From positions 1-6,299 of the forward strand of contig JADLHR010000401.1 in NCBI GenBank assembly GCA_020848665.1: 6,299 nucleotides of DNA, read 5' to 3'. Below are positions 1-6,299 of the stretch, in pieces. Positions within the stretch are counted from its first letter, which is position 1. Each line of letters begins with the position of its first letter. Below the pieces are notes generated by a model. The model had not been told where the DNA came from and made no database searches. It saw nothing but the letters and a program-made list of their open reading frames with translations. Position numbers and translations under genes: made by a program. This DNA is from Anaerolineae bacterium. GTDB lineage: Bacteria > Chloroflexota > Anaerolineae > Aggregatilineales > Aggregatilineaceae.

Positions 1-48
1 CAACCTGCGACGCCACATCCGGCCCAAAAAATAAGAGACCGCCTTCAC
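1..48 (-). CDS. Possible 5' end of a further minus-strand gene, cut by the left window edge
   Basis: A minus-strand reading frame opens with GTG at 48-46 and stays open to the window edge, giving about 16 residues that begin VKAVSYFLGRMWRRRL. An AGGA Shine-Dalgarno-like sequence lies at 59-62, 10 nt before the GTG. A strong promoter (84-112) would start transcription near position 76, giving a leader of roughly 28 nt, which is a normal layout. I do not recognise the protein from so few residues. The main competing reading is that the same bases form an intrinsic terminator, because a hairpin at 36-56 and a T-tract at 26-34 cover this start. The frame is also open upstream to 84, so another start such as the GTG at 81-79 is possible, but that one lies too close to the -10 element to be transcribed. 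The call rests on layout, not homology. Confidence 0.35.
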   Translation of the reverse strand, partial: MKAVSYFLGRMWRRRL

Positions 49-56
49 GGCGATCT
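26..56 (-). terminator. Candidate intrinsic terminator (hairpin plus T-tract)
   Basis: Read on the minus strand, AGATCGCC (56-49), a 5-nt loop and GGCGGTCT (43-36) form an 8-bp stem with one G-T wobble. It is followed at once by CTTATTTTTT (35-26), a good U-tract. It lies about 70 nt beyond the feoC stop and could end the feo transcript. It is also downstream of the promoter at 84-112, so a transcript from that promoter would be only about 50 nt long if it stopped here. That would fit a leader with attenuation or a small RNA. The alternative is that the hairpin is a by-product of coding sequence, since the same bases can be read as the start of a gene. Confidence 0.4.
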
Positions 57-83
57 GATCCTGTGCGTTCGTAAGTGCCACCA

Positions 84-112
84 ATTATAGCACGGTGTTT
101 CGCCCTTGTAAA
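84..112 (-). promoter_or_regulatory. Strong sigma70-type promoter with extended -10, pointing left
   Basis: On the minus strand, TTTACA (112-107; 5 of 6 matches to TTGACA) is separated by exactly 17 nt from TATAAT (89-84; 6 of 6). The TATAAT is preceded by TGC, giving the extended -10 form TGnTATAAT. Transcription would start near position 76. It lies in the gap after the feoC stop, so it should drive whatever lies to the left of the window, or a very short RNA ended by the hairpin at 36-56. It is the closest match to consensus in the window, in otherwise GC-rich DNA, so chance is unlikely. Promoter activity is inferred from sequence only. Confidence 0.6.
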
Positions 113-126
113 GCTCTTACGCGGCC

Positions 127-420
127 TTAGCCGCAGTGGCAGGCGGCGCACGGCGGGACGGCGTCCGGTGTGTTCCCGGTTGCCAGCTCGAAGCGGCGCG
201 GCATCTTGATCACCAGCGGGCAAGCGCCTTTCTGACCGCATGACCCGCACGCGCTGGCCTCGTTACCTGTTTCACGCAGGCGACCCTTGCGCACCCAGAA
301 GTCGATCATCCCTTCGAGCAGCCCCGGCGCCACACTTAGCTCGGCGGCGAGCTGTCCCAGCGAGAGCGGCGTCTCGGCACGCTCGAACGCTTGCAGCACA
401 GTCCGCAGGGTGGTCGTCAT
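127..420 (-). CDS. feoC: FeoC-like winged-helix protein with Fe-S type cysteine cluster
   Basis: This 97-residue protein is the third gene of the feo operon. Residues 1-50 read as a small winged helix (LRTVLQAFERAETPLSLGQL, then a second helix around LLEGMIDFWVRKGRL). A cysteine cluster follows with C58, C61 and C67 (CGSCGQKGAC), then PLVIKMPRRFEL. The CxxCx5C spacing is that of FeoC proteins, in which it is associated with an oxygen-sensitive [4Fe-4S] cluster. Such proteins are thought to control FeoB stability or activity, or to act as regulators. The chosen ATG (420-418) has AGGAG 5 nt upstream, overlapping the feoB stop. The frame is open further upstream, but that part is antisense-like readthrough of feoB and lacks sense as a protein. 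At 97 residues it is longer than the roughly 80 usual for enterobacterial FeoC. The extra tail holds C91, C94, H95 and C96, a possible second metal site. Confidence 0.85.
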   Translation of the reverse strand: MTTTLRTVLQAFERAETPLSLGQLAAELSVAPGLLEGMIDFWVRKGRLRETGNEASACGSCGQKGACPLVIKMPRRFELATGNTPDAVPPCAACHCG

Positions 421-428
421 AGAGTCTC

Positions 429-2660
429 CTAGAATCCCAGCAGCCGGCCACCCTGGTACACCAGGATAGCTCCCCACCACGCGACGCCGAGCGTGTATAC
501 GGCCTGAATCAGCATCCAGCGTGCGCCGTATTCGTGGCGCAGCGCCGAGATCGCCGCGATACACGGCACGTAGAGCAGCACGAATACATTGAACGCTACC
601 GCCGCCAGCGGCGAGAATGCGCCGCGCAGCGCGCTCTGAAGTTGCGACGTGTTGGGTGCGTCGTCCGTATCGCCGCCGAGTATACGCAGCTCCGGGATAG
701 TCACGCCGGGCACGACGTTGAGCGTGCGCGGCGCGATATTGACCAGTTCCTGCCCGGTGAGAACGACCGCTTCGCCCAGCCCGCTGACAATCGCCCGCGC
801 GTCGTCCACGAAACTTCCGGCGACCTCCTCTTGAACCTCGTCGCGGCCCACATAGAGCTGGTTCATCGTCGTGATCACGACCTCTTTTGCGCTGAAGCCG
901 GTGATCAGCGCGCCAGTCGCTTGCCATGTCCCGAACCCGGCCGGGCGGAGCGCCGGGGCCAGCGCTGCGCTGACGCTGCCAAACAGGCTGTCATGCGGCG
1001 GAACGTCGGCGAAACGGTGATTTCCCCGGACTGGCAGCGCCAGCAGCAGCCAGATCGCCAGCGACGCGGCAAGGATCAGTGTCGCGGCGCGGCGCAGGAA
1101 GTCGCGCGTCTGGGTCCACATCTGCGTAGCGACTGTGCGGCGGTTGGGCACACGGTAGGGGGGAAGCTCCATTACAAAAGGCGGCACGGGCTTGTTGCGA
1201 TAGATAACGCGCGTCAGCAGCAGGCTGGTCAGCACCGCGACGCCGATCCCGGCCAGGTACATTGCAAAGACGAGCGTGCCCGATGCGCCGCCGAAAAACG
1301 CCGTCCCGAAGATGACGTAGATCGGCAGGCGTGCGCCGCAGCTCATGAACGTCGTCAGGAACGCAGTAATCTTGCGATCTTCACTGTGTTCCAGCGTGCG
1401 CGTTGCGTAGATCGCCGGGACCGTGCATCCGAACCCGACCAGCAGCGGCAGAAAGCTTTTGCCATGCAGCCCCATTTTCTGCATGAAGCGATCCATGACA
1501 AACGCCGCGCGCGCCATGTAGCCGCTGTCTTCCAGCACCGCGATCGCCATGAACAGCGCGAGCAACACCGGGATGAACACCAGCACCCCGCCAACTCCCG
1601 CGATTGCTCCGTCAATGATCACGCTGGCGAGCCACGTCTCGCCCAGGCCCAGCGCGCCAAGCCCCGCGCGCGTCCAGCGCACCAGCGGGCCGTTGATCAC
1701 GCTGTCGATCCAGTCTACCAGTGGCGCGCTGGCGTTGGCCGTGACCTGGAAGACGAGCCACATCAGCAGCAGGAAGATCGGCACGCCCCAGCGTGGGTGC
1801 GCCAGCACCGTGTCGAGCCGGTCGGAGCGGGTCAGCGCCTCGTCGCGCTGGCGCGTGACTACCTGCTCGGCGATCCGCCCGATAATCTGGTAGCGCCGGT
1901 CGGCGATCAGGGTGTCGGGGTCCTCGCCGGTCGCCGCGCGAATCCGTTCGCTCGCCGCCTCGACCGCACCCACGACAGCCCGGTATTCTGAGATGCGACT
2001 AAGCAGGTCCTCGTCCTGTTCGAGCAGCTTCAGCGCCAGCCAGCGCGCATCATAGCGGGCTGCGAGCTTCGGCTCGCGCTCGATCAGTCGCTGAATCGCG
2101 GCGTGTTCGCTGGCGACCGGGTCCGCCAGTGGCAGCTCGGCGGTGCGCGGCGCGAGATGACCGTCGTGCGGCAGGTCCAGTATGGCGCGTTTGAGATCAT
2201 CCAGGCCGATCTGCTGTGTGCCGACGAGGCGGACAACCGGGACTCCGCCCAGCTGCGCCGACAGCCGCGCCCGGTCGATGACGATGGCGCGGTCTTCGGC
2301 CACGTCACACATGTTCAGCGCCACAATCAGCGGGACGCGCATCTCAAGAAGCTGCATCACCAGATACAGGTTGCGCTCCAGGTTGCTGGCGTCCACTACG
2401 GCGACGACCGCATCCGGCCGTTCGTCCAGCAGAAAATCGCGCGTGACGACTTCTTCAGCGGAAAAAGCGTTCAGGCTGTAGGTGCCGGGGAGATCGACGA
2501 GTTCAAGCTGGTGGCTGTTGAGCGGCAGACGGCCGGTTTTCAGCGCGACCGTCTTGCCCGGCCAGTTGCCGGTGTGTTGGCGTGCGCCAGTCAGCGCGTT
2601 GAAAACCGTGCTCTTGCCAGCGTTGGGGTTTCCCGCCAGCGCGATCCTGACGACAGGCAT
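429..2660 (-). CDS. feoB: Ferrous iron transporter FeoB
   Basis: FeoB is the inner-membrane Fe2+ transporter with a cytosolic GTPase domain. The 743 residues match the usual 700-780. The G domain shows G1 GNPNAGKS (10-17), the G2 Thr in NWPGKTV (32-38), G3 DLPG (56-59) and G4 NMCD (116-119), the N-x-x-D form normal in this family. A helical regulator region follows, then a hydrophobic membrane part from about residue 285. The membrane part has the two repeated gate signatures, GFGCTVPAIYATRTLE around C412 and MSCGARLPIY around C441. GFSAKEVV and YVPC (C700) lie near the C-terminus. These conserved cysteines have been proposed to line the iron path. The ATG (2660-2658) follows the feoA stop by 2 nt and has no clear Shine-Dalgarno sequence, suggesting translational coupling to feoA. 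The TAG stop lies inside the ribosome-binding site of feoC. The gene is intact, with no frameshift. Confidence 0.98.
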   Translation of the reverse strand: MPVVRIALAGNPNAGKSTVFNALTGARQHTGNWPGKTVALKTGRLPLNSHQLELVDLPGTYSLNAFSAEEVVTRDFLLDERPDAVVAVVDASNLERNLYLVMQLLEMRVPLIVALNMCDVAEDRAIVIDRARLSAQLGGVPVVRLVGTQQIGLDDLKRAILDLPHDGHLAPRTAELPLADPVASEHAAIQRLIEREPKLAARYDARWLALKLLEQDEDLLSRISEYRAVVGAVEAASERIRAATGEDPDTLIADRRYQIIGRIAEQVVTRQRDEALTRSDRLDTVLAHPRWGVPIFLLLMWLVFQVTANASAPLVDWIDSVINGPLVRWTRAGLGALGLGETWLASVIIDGAIAGVGGVLVFIPVLLALFMAIAVLEDSGYMARAAFVMDRFMQKMGLHGKSFLPLLVGFGCTVPAIYATRTLEHSEDRKITAFLTTFMSCGARLPIYVIFGTAFFGGASGTLVFAMYLAGIGVAVLTSLLLTRVIYRNKPVPPFVMELPPYRVPNRRTVATQMWTQTRDFLRRAATLILAASLAIWLLLALPVRGNHRFADVPPHDSLFGSVSAALAPALRPAGFGTWQATGALITGFSAKEVVITTMNQLYVGRDEVQEEVAGSFVDDARAIVSGLGEAVVLTGQELVNIAPRTLNVVPGVTIPELRILGGDTDDAPNTSQLQSALRGAFSPLAAVAFNVFVLLYVPCIAAISALRHEYGARWMLIQAVYTLGVAWWGAILVYQGGRLLGF

Positions 2661-2662
2661 GT

Positions 2663-2947
2663 TCAGCGGGCGTGCGGCGCAGAGTCGCCCTGGGGGTCCA
2701 GCGTGACGATCATCTTGTGCGCGATGCCGCGCCCGATCGCCATGCGCGCGTCGTGCTTGACGGCTACGATCATCGGGCCGCCGCTGTTGCCCTGCACCAC
2801 GCGCAGCGGCGCGCCGAGCGTCAGCCCCAGATCGGCCAGGCGCTTGCGCAGCCGCTGCCCGCCGCGAATCTCGACCAGGCGCACCCGCTGCTGTGAGGCA
2901 ACCATGCTGAGAGGAAGGGTGGGGCGCGGCTCGACGATGGCGCTCAC
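2663..2947 (-). CDS. feoA: Ferrous iron transport protein A (FeoA, SH3-like domain)
   Basis: This is a small cytosolic SH3-like protein that works with FeoB, usually as its partner for activity or complex assembly. The chosen start is GTG at 2947-2945, giving 94 residues. The family pattern is clear: LPLSMVASQQRVRLVEIRGG (11-30) followed by LRKRLADLGLTLG (33-45), and a C-terminal strand region with GNSGGPMIV and AIGRGIAHKMIV. An ATG at 2905-2903 would give 80 residues, but it cuts into the LPLS segment that belongs to the domain and has only pyrimidine-rich sequence upstream. The GTG has AGGAG 11 nt upstream. A TTG at 2998 is also in frame but sits inside the Fur-box-like operator. The gene is first in feoABC and ends 2 nt before feoB. 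Function is certain from family and context; the start is less so. Confidence 0.92.
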   Translation of the reverse strand: MSAIVEPRPTLPLSMVASQQRVRLVEIRGGQRLRKRLADLGLTLGAPLRVVQGNSGGPMIVAVKHDARMAIGRGIAHKMIVTLDPQGDSAPHAR

Positions 2948-2958
2948 GTTTTGGTAGA

Positions 2959-2963
2959 CTCCT
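2959..2963 (-). promoter_or_regulatory. Ribosome-binding site that favours the GTG start of feoA
   Basis: AGGAG on the minus strand lies 11 nt before the GTG at 2947-2945. No purine-rich stretch precedes the internal ATG at 2905. The site lies downstream of the Fur-box-like palindrome, so the order is operator, ribosome-binding site, start, as expected for the first gene of a regulated operon. Confidence 0.5.
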
Positions 2964-2991
2964 GGCCCTGGGATATGGCGGTTTAGTTGCA

Positions 2992-3010
2992 ATTGCAAAT
3001 CATTCTCAAT
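2992..3010 (-). promoter_or_regulatory. Fur-box-like operator in front of feoABC
   Basis: The 19-mer ATTGCAAATCATTCTCAAT is an interrupted palindrome: ATTGnnAAT, one central base, ATTnnCAAT, with all seven outer and inner pairs of each arm matching. Its core (2994-3008) matches 12 of 15 positions of the 7-1-7 Fur consensus TGATAATCATTATCA. A perfect 12-bp palindrome TTGCAATTGCAA (2987-2998) overlaps its left end and could extend the site. Possible promoter elements overlap it on the minus strand: CATAAT (3014-3009) as a -10, or TTGAGA (3009-3004) as a -35. Either way, a bound repressor would block transcription. Fur repressing feo when iron is plentiful is the classical arrangement. That a Fur protein of this organism binds here is inferred. 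Confidence 0.7.
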
Positions 3011-3055
3011 TATGGAGTCTACACGGCAGCGGCGTAGTGCGCAAGGGCACGTCGT

Positions 3056-3083
3056 CAGGCGCGGATCGTCACTTTGGCGCCTG
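3056..3083. other. Stem-loop between hypE and the feo operator
   Basis: CAGGCGC and GCGCCTG form a perfect 7-bp inverted repeat around a 14-nt loop, 28 to 55 nt beyond the hypE stop. No T-tract follows on either strand, so it does not look like an intrinsic terminator. It may be an RNA 3'-end structure for hypE or simply a chance repeat in GC-rich DNA. The rest of the gap 3011-3110 shows nothing else I can support. Confidence 0.3.
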
Positions 3084-3110
3084 CCGAACCCGGCGATCAG
3101 CGCGGAGCGC

Positions 3111-4169
3111 TTAGCAAATGCGGGGCAGGATCTCGCCCAACGGCATATCGACCACCCGCCGCCCGCCGATTGCGGTGCGCGCGACGACCAGGCCGGGGTG
3201 CTCTCCCACCACCTGCCCGATGATCACCGCGTCGCGCCCGTAAGGATGGCGCCGCATGGCGTCCAGCACAACGTCCGCGTGCGGCGCTGGCACGACCGCG
3301 ACCAGCTTGCCTTCGTTGGCGACGTAAAGCGGGTCCATACCGAGCATCTCGCACGCCGCCTGAACCGCCGGACGGACCGGGATCGCGCTCTCGTCGAGGT
3401 CAATCCCGACGCGTGACTGTCCGGCTAGTTCGTTGAGAACTGACGCCACGCCGCCGCGCGTCGCGTCGCGCAGGCAGTGTATCTCGCGTGTTGCGTCCAG
3501 CATGGCGGCGACGAGCGTGTGGAGCGGGGCGCTGTCGCTGACCAGCGTGCTCTCGAACGCCAGTCCTTCGCGCACGGACATGATCGCCATGCCGTGATCG
3601 CCGATGGTCCCGCTGACGATTACCCGGTCGCCGGGGCGCGCCTGGTCCGCCGCGATCCGCAGCCCGGCAGGGACCAGGCCGATCCCGGCGGTATTGATGA
3701 ACAGGCCGTCACCGTGCCCCTTCTCGACCACCTTAGTATCGCCGGTTACCACCTGAACGCCCGCCTCGCGGCTGGCGCGCGCCATACTGGTCACGACGCG
3801 GCCCAGGTCGTCCATCGCCAGCCCTTCTTCGAGGATAAAACCCGCCGAGAGAAAGAGCGGCTGCGCCCCACTCATCGCGAGGTCATTGATCGTGCCGTGC
3901 ACAGCCAGGCTGCCGATGTCTCCGCCCGGAAAGAACAGCGGGTTGACCACGAACGAATCAGTCGTGAAAGCCAGCCGCAGGCCGCTCAGTTCCAGCACCG
4001 CCTGGTCGTTGAGGCTGGCGAGGGTTGGGTTGTCGAACAGCGGCACGAACAGGTGTTGAATCAGATCGGCGGAGAGACGTCCACCGCTGCCGTGCCCCAG
4101 CACAATCTGCGGATAGTCGCGCAGCGGCAGCGGGCATACAAAACCGTCGAAGCTGGGTTGATCGGACAT
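3111..4169 (-). CDS. hypE: Hydrogenase expression/formation protein HypE
   Basis: HypE takes a carbamoyl group from HypF onto its C-terminal cysteine and uses ATP to dehydrate it to a thiocyanate. This is the source of the cyanide ligands on the iron of [NiFe] hydrogenases, transferred through HypC-HypD. The 352-residue length is typical. Visible family marks are GHGSGG (25-30), TTDSFVV (69-75), FPGGDIG (80-86), HGTINDLAMSGA (91-102), TGDTKVVE (142-149), LRDATRGGV (233-241) and the required C-terminal PRIC (349-352) with C352 as last residue. The order is an N-terminal ATP-binding AIR-synthase-like domain followed by the C-terminal domain. I chose the ATG at 4169 because GAGAG lies 5 nt upstream; an in-frame ATG 12 nt earlier and one at 4202 lack a site. 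It is probably its own transcription unit, between the oxidoreductase operon and feo. No other hyp gene is in the window. Confidence 0.96.
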   Translation of the reverse strand: MSDQPSFDGFVCPLPLRDYPQIVLGHGSGGRLSADLIQHLFVPLFDNPTLASLNDQAVLELSGLRLAFTTDSFVVNPLFFPGGDIGSLAVHGTINDLAMSGAQPLFLSAGFILEEGLAMDDLGRVVTSMARASREAGVQVVTGDTKVVEKGHGDGLFINTAGIGLVPAGLRIAADQARPGDRVIVSGTIGDHGMAIMSVREGLAFESTLVSDSAPLHTLVAAMLDATREIHCLRDATRGGVASVLNELAGQSRVGIDLDESAIPVRPAVQAACEMLGMDPLYVANEGKLVAVVPAPHADVVLDAMRRHPYGRDAVIIGQVVGEHPGLVVARTAIGGRRVVDMPLGEILPRIC

Positions 4170-4225
4170 GGTGACTCTCATTATGCTGGCAGCCGCGCAC
4201 ACGGCTCGAACCGAAGAGCGCCCGT

Positions 4226-4254
4226 ACTGTACTGCGAACCGGGGATGGAATCAA
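4226..4254 (-). promoter_or_regulatory. Possible promoter for hypE
   Basis: On the minus strand, TTGATT (4254-4249) and TACAGT (4231-4226) are 17 nt apart, each matching 4 of 6 positions of the sigma70 consensus. It lies about 57 nt before the hypE start, just after the stem-loop at 4258-4291, so a terminator-then-promoter order is possible. The match is modest and could be chance. Cotranscription of hypE with the upstream oxidoreductase genes is the alternative. Confidence 0.25.
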
Positions 4255-4257
4255 ACC

Positions 4258-4291
4258 CCCGCCGGATGACTTCACGCTGTCGCCCGGCGGG
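4258..4291 (-). terminator. Stem-loop, possible weak terminator of the oxidoreductase operon
   Basis: CCCGCCGG and CCGGCGGG form a perfect 8-bp inverted repeat with an 18-nt loop, 23 nt past the stop of the gamma subunit. On the minus strand it is followed by GGTTTGATT, a poor T-tract. A second small hairpin, GTGCG-CAAA-CGCAC (4309-4296), lies between it and the stop codon. Together they may mark the 3' end of the oxidoreductase transcript, by RNA structure or an inefficient intrinsic terminator. The large loop and weak T-tract keep confidence low. Confidence 0.3.
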
Positions 4292-4313
4292 AGATGTGCG
4301 TTTGCGCACCAGA

Positions 4314-4880
4314 TCAGACAGTCTCGCTGGACGGGACGGCTTCGCGGCTGAGCGCCCAGCCGCGTTCCAGCGCCGTCAGGTTGACATCGTGCAGGTGCGC
4401 CTTTTTCTGTCCCAGCTTCTCCAGCAGGATTTGCTGCGTCATCTCCAGCGAGACTACTGGACGCTGCGCAAGCATCGCGCCGACCAGCAGCATATTGGTC
4501 AGCCGCGCTTCGCCCAGATCGGACGCCAGCGCTGTAGCCGGGATGCGGATGATCGTCAGATCGGTTCGTGTGGCCGGCAAAGTGATCAGCGAGTCATTGA
4601 TGACCAGCAGGCCGCCGGGTTTGACCAGCGGCTCGTATTTCTCGTGCGACGGGTTGTTGAAGACCACCGCGATGCTCGGATGCAGCGTCACCGGCGAGCC
4701 GATCGGTTCGTCGCTGACAACCACGGTGCAGTTCGCCGTTCCGCCGCGCATCTCCGGGCCATAAGATGGAATCCAGGTGACGTGCTTGTTTTCGGCCAGC
4801 GCGGTATAGGCGATGAGCTGCCCGGCAAAAAGCACACCCTGGCCGCCGAATCCTGCGAAAATAATCTCTTCCTGCATCAT
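4314..4880 (-). CDS. 2-oxoacid:ferredoxin oxidoreductase, gamma subunit
   Basis: This is the gamma (VorC/KorC/PorG-type) subunit of a ferredoxin-dependent 2-oxoacid oxidoreductase, which oxidatively decarboxylates a 2-oxoacid to an acyl-CoA. The 188 residues match the family. The glycine-rich GFGGQGV (10-16) near the N-terminus and the conserved PSYGPEMRGGTANC (38-51), followed by VVVSDEPIGSP, are diagnostic. Two adjacent ATG codons begin the frame (4880 and 4877). AGGA at 4888-4885 overlaps the TAG stop of the beta gene and is 4 nt from the first ATG but 7 nt from the second, so the second may be the one used. It is the last gene of the operon, 5 nt after beta, and is followed by stem-loops. 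The substrate (branched-chain 2-oxoacid, 2-oxoglutarate or pyruvate) cannot be told from this subunit. Confidence 0.95.
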   Translation of the reverse strand: MMQEEIIFAGFGGQGVLFAGQLIAYTALAENKHVTWIPSYGPEMRGGTANCTVVVSDEPIGSPVTLHPSIAVVFNNPSHEKYEPLVKPGGLLVINDSLITLPATRTDLTIIRIPATALASDLGEARLTNMLLVGAMLAQRPVVSLEMTQQILLEKLGQKKAHLHDVNLTALERGWALSREAVPSSETV

Positions 4881-4885
4881 ACGTC

Positions 4886-5664
<779 letters not shown>

Positions 5665-5668
<4 letters not shown>

Positions 5669-6299
5669 AGCCTCGTCACTCCCTTGCCGAGCCGGATGTG
5701 CAGCTTCCGATCGGTCGCTTGGATCGCCTCGTAGATTTCTTCGGGCACCGGAACGACGCCGCCGGTTCGGCCATAGAACATGACCGGTACCTGGCCGCCC
5801 GCCGCCAACCGGACATCGTTGAGCATCTGCCCGGCGTTCATCTCGACCACCAGGAACGCGCTGACCTGATCCGCCAGCGCCGAGAGCCGCTCTTCGGGGA
5901 AGGGCCACAGCGTCACCGGGCGAAACAGCCCAACTTTCAGGCCGTCACGCCGCGCCTGCTGCACCGCCGACTGCGCAATCCGCCCGGCAGTGCCAAAGCC
6001 GACAACGACCAGTTGCGCGTCTTCCGTCATGTATTCAACCGACCGCTGCTCTTGCTCATCGATGACGCGCAGCTTAGCTTGCAGCCGGTTGTTGAGTTCT
6101 TCAAGCTCGGTTGCGCCCATTTGGAGCGAGACAATCCAGCGTTTCTCGCGCCCGTCCGCGCCGGTCAGCGCCCAGTCCTGATCAGCCTTGCGCAGCGGCT
6201 GCATCGGCGGCAGCTCCGCCGGTTCCATCATCTGCCCGATCAGTCCGTCCGCCACGACGAAGACTAGGTGGCGGTAGCGGTCGGCCAGGTCGAAAGCCA
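5665..6299 (-). CDS. vorB: 2-oxoacid:ferredoxin oxidoreductase, alpha subunit (VorB/KorA type), C-terminal part
   Basis: The gene enters from the right edge; the last 210 codons are visible and no start is in the window. The frame is open to 6299, so the GTG at 6255 is internal: AFDLADRYRH precedes it and matches the family as does the following VADGLIGQMMEPAEL. The visible part is the end of the pyrimidine-binding region, then the C-terminal transketolase-like domain with VVVGFGTAGRIAQSAV, GLFRPVTLWPFP, VVEMNAGQMLNDVRLA and YGRTGGVVPVPEEI. The QMMEP and GRTGG signatures are those of alpha chains annotated VorB (3-methyl-2-oxobutanoate:ferredoxin oxidoreductase) and related KorA. Substrate choice between branched-chain 2-oxoacids and 2-oxoglutarate is not settled by the sequence. 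A small ferredoxin-like delta subunit is often encoded just upstream and would lie outside the window. Confidence 0.93.

Noticed and set aside
2..34. Plus-strand frame NLRRHIRPKK ending in TAA, as the tail of a gene entering from the left
   Set aside because: Only ten codons are visible, no homology can be judged, and a strong minus-strand promoter points at this stretch. It is kept as an alternative, not as a feature.
79..81. GTG codon 2 nt after the -10 hexamer as a leaderless start
   Set aside because: It would lie upstream of the expected transcription start near position 76, so it would not be in the RNA.
421..927. Upstream extension of the feoC frame into feoB
   Set aside because: The extension is Arg/Gly/Ala-rich readthrough in another frame of feoB. 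The ATG at 420 has a good ribosome-binding site and begins the recognisable domain.
534..1991. Long plus-strand open frame of 485 codons opposite feoB
   Set aside because: It is rich in Arg, Gln, His and Asp with no recognisable domain, and lies opposite a perfectly conserved feoB. It is the usual antisense shadow in GC-rich DNA.
2103..2957. Plus-strand open frame opposite the feoB G domain and feoA
   Set aside because: It runs through the feoA/feoB junction on the opposite strand with no plausible protein pattern. The minus-strand genes are certain.
4198..4265. tRNA-like T-arm sequences (GGTTTGATTCC and GGTTCGAGCC on the minus strand)
   Set aside because: The flanking bases do not form a 5-bp T stem with a 7-nt loop, and no acceptor or anticodon stems can be found around them.
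5669..5908. Upstream extension of the beta-subunit frame
   Set aside because: It is Arg-rich out-of-frame reading of the alpha gene. The ATG at 5668 forms the usual ATGA overlap and matches the family N-terminus.

Overview
This is a GC-rich stretch in which every convincing gene lies on the minus strand, so transcription runs from right to left. Base composition, a FeoC-like protein with a CxxCx5C cluster, and 2-oxoacid:ferredoxin oxidoreductase genes together with hypE suggest an anaerobic or facultative bacterium. The style of the proteins resembles Chloroflexota (Anaerolineae-like). That placement is an inference from recognition, not a database result.

Right to left, the window holds three blocks. 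(1) Positions 6299-4314 carry a tightly packed 2-oxoacid:ferredoxin oxidoreductase operon: an alpha subunit of VorB/KorA type, cut by the right window edge; a thiamine-diphosphate beta subunit overlapping it by 4 nt (ATGA); and a gamma subunit starting 5 nt after the beta stop. (2) After a 144-nt gap with two stem-loops and a possible promoter comes hypE (4169-3111), encoding the last enzyme in cyanide-ligand synthesis for [NiFe] hydrogenases, with the diagnostic C-terminal PRIC. No other hyp or hydrogenase gene is visible. (3) After a 163-nt gap with a very good Fur-box-like palindrome (2992-3010) comes a complete ferrous iron uptake operon, feoA-feoB-feoC (2947-127). The genes are separated by 2 and 8 nt.

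The left end (1-126) carries the best promoter in the window, TTTACA-17-TATAAT with an extended TG, pointing left. It is followed by a hairpin plus T-tract that could be an intrinsic terminator, and by an alternative reading as the first codons of another minus-strand gene.

The blocks share an iron and anaerobic theme. Feo imports Fe2+, the main form without oxygen. The oxidoreductase contains Fe-S clusters and passes electrons to ferredoxin. HypE matures an Fe-containing hydrogenase that could use or supply such electrons. The families are known; the functional link between the three blocks is inferred from adjacency. I do not see a clearly new multi-gene system. The features most worth a second look are the cysteine-rich tail of FeoC, the promoter/terminator arrangement at the left edge, the Fur box, and the isolated hypE.
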